Source of the DNA: a virus
IMG/VR virus record: IMGVR_UViG_3300033146_003879
Coordinates: 54,990 to 118,989 of that record
Direction: 5' to 3' (one strand)
DNA: 64,000 bases
Shown: in pieces, positions 58,106 through 64,000 of the stretch
Layout: each line of letters starts with the position of its first letter
How positions within the stretch are numbered: position 1 is the first letter of the stretch
Position numbers and translations under genes: made by a program
Notes under the pieces: model-generated
Databases searched by the model: none
The model's input: only the letters and a program-made list of their open reading frames with translations
Told to the model about the DNA's origin: nothing

Positions 58106-61100
58106 TTAGTCAAGCATATACAGCTTAAGGACGAGGTCACCGAAGTCTGAATAAAGTGATTGCACACTATCGATAAGATCTGCGTAGGCGTCTGCCCCGA
58201 GCTGCTTCTCGTATTTCGCTGCCTGGAACTCGATAGAGAATAACATCTCTCCGAGTACTGTCAGCATGTCCTTAAATGTTCCTGCGTGTCGTTTAAGTGT
58301 AGCTGTAGCTTTAACTCTCGGTATAATATCAAGCAGTGAAGCCGCACTCTGCACGGTTACATTGTTTTTTATTTCAGTAGGTAGCTGAGCTACTGCCTCT
58401 GTAGTTGGCATCATTCCCTGCTGCTGTTGCTGTGGGCCGCCCATATTCTGTACAGCATCCGCTGCCTGTCCTTGAGACATACTGTTGTATGTATCTATGA
58501 GTGTCTGTACGAATGAAGGATCCTCTCCGCCTTGCTCTACAGCAGATCTCGGATCATTCAGAATCTGTTGTACGTACTGCAGTTGCTGCGGGTCTATTCC
58601 GTTCTGCTGCGCTACGGATGGGTCAAACAGTGCTTGCACAAGGATCTTTGCCATTTGGGTAGGATCTTGTTGGGGCTGCTCTGCGGCTGCCGGTTGCTGT
58701 GGTTGTCCTGGCTGCGTAGGTTGCTCAGGTCCCGGCACCGCTTGTCCCGGTTGCTGCGGTGGAACAGGTTCACCTCCCTGAGGAAGGCTCTGACCTGCTT
58801 GCATAATCATATCAACGTCAGCCGGTGTAATGCCTAACTGCTGCATCGCTTGCTGGTCACCTTGTATAGCAGCTTGCATCATTGGCATTGTTTGCTCGTC
58901 AAGGCCTGCTGCCTGCGCTTGTGAAGGATCGGCTAACGCTGCCGCAATGGTTTGCGCAGTAGCCATGTCAAGTGTAGGTGCTCCGCCTTCTGATGGCGCT
59001 CCGCCTTCTGCTGGCGCTCCGCCTTCTGCTGGCGCTCCGCCTTCTGCGGGCGCTCCGCCTTCTGCGGGCGGCATTGCAGCTTCCTGTGCTTGCTGAGTTT
59101 GTTCTGTCATCTGTGTGAGCATGTTCTTAACATCCTCAAGCTGAGTACCCATAGCTTCTACTGTGGATGATATCTCTGATATCTCTTTGTCCTTATCCAT
59201 AGTTACTTCTTTAACAGTCAACTCAAGCTGCTGTTTTAAGAGGTCGTTTTGTGTCTTCATATTATCTTGTACTTCACCTATCTCTTGTTTGATATAGGTG
59301 AATAGTTGCATTATCTCTGATCCCAGTTGGCTCTTGTCCTGCACAGGAGAAGGCGCTAGAGGTGCAGCTTGCTCTTGCTGCGGAGCAGCCGGCGAAACTG
59401 CCATACTCACAGGATCTGCACTACTTGCGACTTTCGTAAGGATAAGATTCGCTTGTTTTGTTGTCATTCCTATTGCGTGAAGGATGCTTGGTAAGTATCC
59501 TCCTTTAGCGCGTATTGAGTCACCGATAACTTGATTCCCACTGTGATTCGGAGTCATGTACATAACTTCAATCTCACCTTGAGTGATAGGTATAGTCTTA
59601 TCTACTCTTGTTACGACAACTGTGGGGCCTGATTCATGCGCTACGTAAGCGCTGACGTCAAACGCGCCGAGTGTGTGATACACTCTATCAACGGATTGTG
59701 ATATTCCGTAAAGCATGTCGCGAATCCAATCTGTGTGATCTCTACTCGATGGAGATGCTATCTGATAAAGGGCTACTTTTACGCTTCCGAGTGATGATTT
59801 AAACGAATATGTTATCGCTTCTCTCCCTTCTTCTTCGATACGGGCGGCTCCTATCTCTTCCTCGCTATTATTAATGCCTCTACTGGTTGTATACAGCGTG
59901 TCTCCGTTTGAGACCCACCTTCCAGTAGATCCATCCGAAAGGGTTACAACAAACTTCGTTACTTTTGTATCCTTCCCGCTCTTGTAGTAACAAGAGAAAA
60001 TGGGTACGTCAACACGACCTTTATAGTGCGTATTAGCGGTCGGTTTGTAAGTGAGGGTATACTTCATGCTCCCGTTTCCGAGGTCAACAATGGACTCCCC
60101 GACGGTAAAGGCATCGGTACTTTCGCGGCTGTCAATCTTTACAGTTTCATCGTAGTACTCATTCGCCGACGAGATGTCCCGTAGCTGGCTTATGCTTAAT
60201 CCTGAATACAGACGCTCCCCATCGAATAATACATAGAGGGGGCGCTTTGCTTCTCTATAGCTCGCTGCTCTTTTTTGCATGTACTCAACATCTGTCTTTA
60301 TGATTCTGCGCACAGCATCATAGGTGAGTTTCTCTGGGAACAGCTTCTTAAGTACAAGGCGGGAGCTCGCTCTTCCGGCAGTGCTGTATAGCAACAAGTC
60401 TGGAGTAAGGTCGTCGTCGTGCACGGACATACCGTTGCGAATAGCGTCAACATTGTTTGTCATACTTGCTTGAGACTCACTCCCATGACGAAGTGGCGAC
60501 TTAACAATGCTACGTGCAACAAGTTGAGCAAAAGGATCTCTCCCTGAGCGGAACGCACAACCATGTCCACCACTTACTTTTGTAGCTTTCTGAGGGTCTG
60601 TGTCTACGTTTGACAACACTTTGTTGTACATCTCAATACGTTCGTTGCCGGTGAGTACCTGCATAGGTAGCATTGAACCGGTAAGTAACGACACTGACTC
60701 ATTAGACCCGCCGCGTATTGTCGCTACACTTATTTTACCCGGACGGATTGAACCTGCGATAATTCCCAAAACGTCTTGGGGTGTACCGAGATCCATACCG
60801 TTCGAGAATGACATTGAATTAACGTCGGTAATGTCAGAGGTCTGCGTAATGTTATACTGTTCATTCGTGAATATCCCCGCCGAGGAATACTTACGAAGAT
60901 TGTAGGCGATAGTCTTGCTGTTTGACCCGGCGAGTTTAAGAAACTCTTTCGGAATAGCGGGGTATTGCTTACTCGTAATGTAGGGGTTCGGTGTAACACG
61001 TTCTGCTGTCTTTAAGAACGTATTGACTAGGTGAGCGTTCGCAGTTTTCTTGAGCCCTGAACCGTACACAGCTGCTCTTGCTGCAGAATTTATACGGCTC

Positions 61101-61726
61101 AAATTATGAGCACTGTTGAATGCAGGCAGCAAATGAAGTAGTTCTGTGTTTGATGCAGCGACCTTCATCAACTTCTTTGTGTAGTTCTTTGAAGTGGATG
61201 CGGCGATGTCTCTGATTGCACGTGTCATGTCAGCGGCACTTGCATAATTCCTGATTGAAGGACTAGACGACTCCCCATCAACGGTAAATAAATCTCGATT
61301 TGCAATGCCATCAGAACTATTATCAATCTTATTGCGTGTCGCACTAGACTCAGCCTCTGTATCGGTGAGGGTTGCGAACGTATCGTCTCCGGCTTCTCCT
61401 CTAGTGGAGATAGTATCGAAGTACTCTTTTGTGAACGGGAGCCACAGCTTGTTCTTTGCTGAGTAGAACCCTGGAACCGGTAGGATCTCACCGTCGTTGT
61501 ACACAATTGGGGCCTCAAGCGTTGTGTTGCCCGCCTGTATCGATATTATACCGACAGCGAAGCGTCGCTCTCTATCAATGTACTTGTCTATCCACTGTAC
61601 ATCTGAAATGCTGTCTCCAACCCAGTCATACCTTGAGCTGATATACTGCATAACACTCTCTGTTAAGTTCGACTTAAATGTCGGCTGATCAATCCCTGCT
61701 GTGTTCTCTGCAATCTTTTTCATCAT
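58106..61726 (-). CDS. Large virion protein with Pro/Gln-rich tail
   Basis: About 1206 aa. ATG at 61726 follows AAAGGGTAGCT; an ATG at 61744 in the same frame lacks a ribosome binding site. The first 120 residues look like a compact domain, then come several LKK-type segments (KKIAENTAG, LMKVAASN, GLKKTANAH), a strand-rich middle, a coiled coil near 830-910, five GGAPAE repeats, a long Pro/Gln-rich linker and a final helix. No enzyme motif. Gene order next to the portal suggests a head-associated or internal protein. Confidence 0.7.
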   Translation of the reverse strand: MMKKIAENTAGIDQPTFKSNLTESVMQYISSRYDWVGDSISDVQWIDKYIDRERRFAVGIISIQAGNTTLEAPIVYNDGEILPVPGFYSAKNKLWLPFTKEYFDTISTRGEAGDDTFATLTDTEAESSATRNKIDNSSDGIANRDLFTVDGESSSPSIRNYASAADMTRAIRDIAASTSKNYTKKLMKVAASNTELLHLLPAFNSAHNLSRINSAARAAVYGSGLKKTANAHLVNTFLKTAERVTPNPYITSKQYPAIPKEFLKLAGSNSKTIAYNLRKYSSAGIFTNEQYNITQTSDITDVNSMSFSNGMDLGTPQDVLGIIAGSIRPGKISVATIRGGSNESVSLLTGSMLPMQVLTGNERIEMYNKVLSNVDTDPQKATKVSGGHGCAFRSGRDPFAQLVARSIVKSPLRHGSESQASMTNNVDAIRNGMSVHDDDLTPDLLLYSTAGRASSRLVLKKLFPEKLTYDAVRRIIKTDVEYMQKRAASYREAKRPLYVLFDGERLYSGLSISQLRDISSANEYYDETVKIDSRESTDAFTVGESIVDLGNGSMKYTLTYKPTANTHYKGRVDVPIFSCYYKSGKDTKVTKFVVTLSDGSTGRWVSNGDTLYTTSRGINNSEEEIGAARIEEEGREAITYSFKSSLGSVKVALYQIASPSSRDHTDWIRDMLYGISQSVDRVYHTLGAFDVSAYVAHESGPTVVVTRVDKTIPITQGEIEVMYMTPNHSGNQVIGDSIRAKGGYLPSILHAIGMTTKQANLILTKVASSADPVSMAVSPAAPQQEQAAPLAPSPVQDKSQLGSEIMQLFTYIKQEIGEVQDNMKTQNDLLKQQLELTVKEVTMDKDKEISEISSTVEAMGTQLEDVKNMLTQMTEQTQQAQEAAMPPAEGGAPAEGGAPAEGGAPAEGGAPSEGGAPTLDMATAQTIAAALADPSQAQAAGLDEQTMPMMQAAIQGDQQAMQQLGITPADVDMIMQAGQSLPQGGEPVPPQQPGQAVPGPEQPTQPGQPQQPAAAEQPQQDPTQMAKILVQALFDPSVAQQNGIDPQQLQYVQQILNDPRSAVEQGGEDPSFVQTLIDTYNSMSQGQAADAVQNMGGPQQQQQGMMPTTEAVAQLPTEIKNNVTVQSAASLLDIIPRVKATATLKRHAGTFKDMLTVLGEMLFSIEFQAAKYEKQLGADAYADLIDSVQSLYSDFGDLVLKLYMLD
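58975..59070. repeat. 18-base coding repeats (GGAPAE)
   Basis: Five consecutive units encoding EGGAPA/EGGAPS, a flexible Gly/Pro linker. Unit sequence ggcgctccgccttctgct on the plus strand. Confidence 0.85.
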
Positions 61727-61770
61727 AGCTACCCTTTCTGACATTAGTACGCCACCATCAATACAATGCT

Positions 61771-61776
61771 ATTATA
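61771..61776 (-). promoter_or_regulatory. CTATAAT promoter element (leftward)
   Basis: Minus strand CCTCTATAATAGCATTG, 45 bases before the start at 61726. Divergent with the plus element at 61808. Confidence 0.55.
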
Positions 61777-61807
61777 GAGGGAACGTTGCGTATTTCAACA
61801 AACCGTC

Positions 61808-61813
61808 TATAAT
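61808..61813 (+). promoter_or_regulatory. CTATAAT promoter element (rightward)
   Basis: GTCTATAATTCAGTTG, 28 bases before the start at 61841. Confidence 0.55.
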
Positions 61814-61840
61814 TCAGTTGAATACAACGGAGGGACAACC

Positions 61841-64000
61841 ATGCTATATTCGGATGTAAGGCTAGTAATCTTTGGGAAAGAAGTCGAGTATGTGTCGCTG
61901 GATTACTCCGCAACAAGGCTCGATATTATACTAGAGCAAGACAACGCAAGGCTACACAAACTAACTGACATATTACATCACGAGGATCTTCCGGTGCAGG
62001 TGCTCGTTATAAACCCAAGGGCGGCTGCCCCAGAAGATATTAAAGATTACATTGTTCAGTTTGACGGATTCATACCTAAAGCATCTATAAATTCATCTCA
62101 CCTATCCTCGAGCTCACTCATACGACTGTATGCTACAGCGACACTAAAACAAACACTCTCGTCAATAAAGTACAACTACATATCATCAGGGTCATTATTT
62201 GCAGGAACTCAAGCTAGTATGTTAGAGAAGGCTCGAACACGCGCTGTTGTAGCAAGTAGCACAAACACAGCAATGGTAACGGTACCAGAAGTTCAGTCTA
62301 TGGCATACAAGATATTCATGCTTAAGAAAGTCGGTATAAACCCTCAGTCCGCTCGTCGTCCGAGCGACTTCTACGAGAATATGCTAAATGCAATGATGAT
62401 GCCTCTAAATGACACGCTCGCAGATCGAACAGAAAGGGCAACCGTGGCGTTTGACGCTCTTGTACCAGACACAGGGAACAGCAATGTTCTTCTTACTTCC
62501 TCTGCAGTAACGGCGCTAAACTCTATAATACAAAATAACAAAGAAAAGGACGATAGCGCATATGAAGATTCTCAAGGGATAGCGTTTACAGAGCAGTCCG
62601 TGTACACTATGTTCCAGGTAATAAGCCAGCAAGCGTACAATGGTATAAACGCGAGCGTTAAGAACGCGACAGATGTGTACAAGAGGCTCGCTGCCAACAG
62701 CCCCCCTATCAGAAAAGGCCTTCTTGCAAGTCACTACCTAGGTCTTAATGGTTCCACATCAGGCGGCGGTGTATTTAAGCACGTGCTTAAGAAAAATCCA
62801 AACAAACAAGTGTCTGACTTTGTAATGTCGATTGTTAATGCATTTGATATACTCCTTAAACAACTGACAGTGCTTGCGCTGTCAACTGCAGGTGTAGCCG
62901 TATTCCCATATTCCGTAGACTTAACTTTCCGCACGGTAAAACCCATACGAGGAACGCTGAGTGAGTATATGATGTCTTTATATAAAGGGTCTGCTCCAAA
63001 ACAATTCTCACTGACACCGGTTGTCGATGTTCCTGTTGGAAGGATACTACGGGAAGCAGAGCTTGCCGCTCTAGCTATAACGGAAAGGCATATGACAATG
63101 GTCTTAACAAATACAGGAGCTACTTACGGAAATAACTCTCCTAGTGAGATTGCTTCTGGAATTATGCATCTCATTTTTGATAAGATCCTAAGTGAGATAT
63201 TTAATATTGAGATATATAATGCTGACGACGTCCTTAACTTTAATGAAAGTACTGCCAAGAAGATAATCGTAAGTGGAGCATTGCAGTTAAAGAAGAAAGA
63301 AATGGAAGAAGAGGGCAAGAAGAAAGGTAAGGTAGATGATGGTCCTAACAAGAAAGGCGGAGATACTGCGGATGAAGTGTCTGTCCCTACCGATAAGGGA
63401 CCGCTCGGTATGGCTCCTCCAGATCTCGTCGGGTTAAGGGAGGCAACGGATAAGGTAGCAAAGAGTGTAAGGACATCTGATGTTGCGGTGAAGCTGCTGC
63501 ACGGAAACATAGCTTCTACTGACGGACCCACTGATGAAAAGTTCTCTGTAGCGGTACTGCATGATGAAGATGCGGAAGCTAAGAGAGCTGAAGCTAATAA
63601 GCTTAGTGAAGCGGAAGCCAAGAAGATGGCGGAGAAGAGCAGAAGCGACTTGGTTAAGAATCCAGCAGATTACTCCAATATGATAAATTGGCAATACCTA
63701 GGCGGAGATACTGACACCATACACAGTATGATGAAGGATTCGTACACAAATGCACTAACCGTACAGGCGAATACACACAAAGAGACCCCACTTGTTCTTA
63801 ACTCTAGTAACTTCGATGATTGGGCAGTGAAGATAAGGTGCGCAAAAGGTGTGTCTATTGACGCTATGTTGGCATTGACGAAGTCAAAGACTATTAAAGA
63901 TATAAGCATCTATCCTACCGTAGCCCTTATTATAAAAGCTTTACAGGATAACGTTTCTGGAGAGGGTGTAGAGGGAGCTGATGCTGGAGAGAGCCCGAAA
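61841..64000 (+). CDS. Large unknown protein, C-terminus cut by window edge
   Basis: ATG at 61841 follows CGGAGGGACAACC, and the frame stays open for 720 codons to the last base. It opens MLYSDVRLVIFGKEVEYVSL. The N-terminal 400 residues are mixed alpha/beta; residues about 485-515 are a Lys/Gly linker (KKKEMEEEGKKKGK) and 585-605 a Lys/Ala/Glu coiled coil. No family recognised. It is the first gene of a rightward transcript; the opening strands resemble virion 'LysM-like' or baseplate domains but not decisively. Confidence 0.8.
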   Translation, partial: MLYSDVRLVIFGKEVEYVSLDYSATRLDIILEQDNARLHKLTDILHHEDLPVQVLVINPRAAAPEDIKDYIVQFDGFIPKASINSSHLSSSSLIRLYATATLKQTLSSIKYNYISSGSLFAGTQASMLEKARTRAVVASSTNTAMVTVPEVQSMAYKIFMLKKVGINPQSARRPSDFYENMLNAMMMPLNDTLADRTERATVAFDALVPDTGNSNVLLTSSAVTALNSIIQNNKEKDDSAYEDSQGIAFTEQSVYTMFQVISQQAYNGINASVKNATDVYKRLAANSPPIRKGLLASHYLGLNGSTSGGGVFKHVLKKNPNKQVSDFVMSIVNAFDILLKQLTVLALSTAGVAVFPYSVDLTFRTVKPIRGTLSEYMMSLYKGSAPKQFSLTPVVDVPVGRILREAELAALAITERHMTMVLTNTGATYGNNSPSEIASGIMHLIFDKILSEIFNIEIYNADDVLNFNESTAKKIIVSGALQLKKKEMEEEGKKKGKVDDGPNKKGGDTADEVSVPTDKGPLGMAPPDLVGLREATDKVAKSVRTSDVAVKLLHGNIASTDGPTDEKFSVAVLHDEDAEAKRAEANKLSEAEAKKMAEKSRSDLVKNPADYSNMINWQYLGGDTDTIHSMMKDSYTNALTVQANTHKETPLVLNSSNFDDWAVKIRCAKGVSIDAMLALTKSKTIKDISIYPTVALIIKALQDNVSGEGVEGADAGESPK

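Overview
The window is a stretch of a large double-stranded DNA bacteriophage with a contractile tail. It carries a portal, a major-capsid candidate with scaffold-like and decoration-like neighbours, head-tail joining genes, a long sheath-like protein followed by a tube-like protein, and a baseplate/spike block. Strong GGAGG ribosome binding sites, sigma70-type promoters and rho-independent terminators point to a bacterial host; the host cannot be named from the sequence. No integrase, terminase, tRNA, rRNA, IS element or CRISPR array was recognised. Nearly all genes lie on the minus strand, except a block at about 22.8-29.5 kb and a truncated gene at the right edge.

Layout: 1-385 holds a cut-off virion-type gene. 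419-3697 is a primase-polymerase/SF3 helicase. 3819-8126 is tube, sheath and a small structural gene. 8127-8713 is non-coding and carries 20-21 bp GGGGACT iterons in opposing orientation, an origin or partition-site candidate. 8714-14190 is a baseplate/spike block. 14272-22645 is a five-gene cassette with an E1/ThiF-like enzyme, a JAMM (JAB) peptidase, a 100-aa possible ubiquitin-like protein and two larger proteins. 22811-29519 (plus strand) is a family of glycine-zipper proteins with repeated amphipathic LLKxA segments. 29543-46138 is the DNA-metabolism and accessory region: SNF2 helicase, a structured non-coding RNA candidate of about 260 nt, two membrane proteins, a divergent reverse transcriptase, two RecB/Cas4-like Fe-S nuclease-family proteins, an SSB-like protein, small genes, lysis candidates and a HAD phosphatase. 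46409-61744 is the head module (capsid, scaffold candidate, neck, portal, large virion proteins).

The genes appear to be expressed from three promoter types that can be read directly: sigma70-like TTGAC-N16/17-TATNAT (replication/accessory genes, and the small gene 7488-8126 upstream of the sheath), a lone CTATAAT element in front of structural genes, and a GGTATAAGNNTATG element in front of the ubiquitin-like cassette, the SSB and several others. The most interesting systems are (1) the phage-encoded E1/JAMM/ubiquitin-like cassette beside the baseplate genes, (2) the reverse transcriptase with a very long palm insertion and a YSDN active site, with membrane proteins and a structured RNA downstream, and (3) the iteron region.
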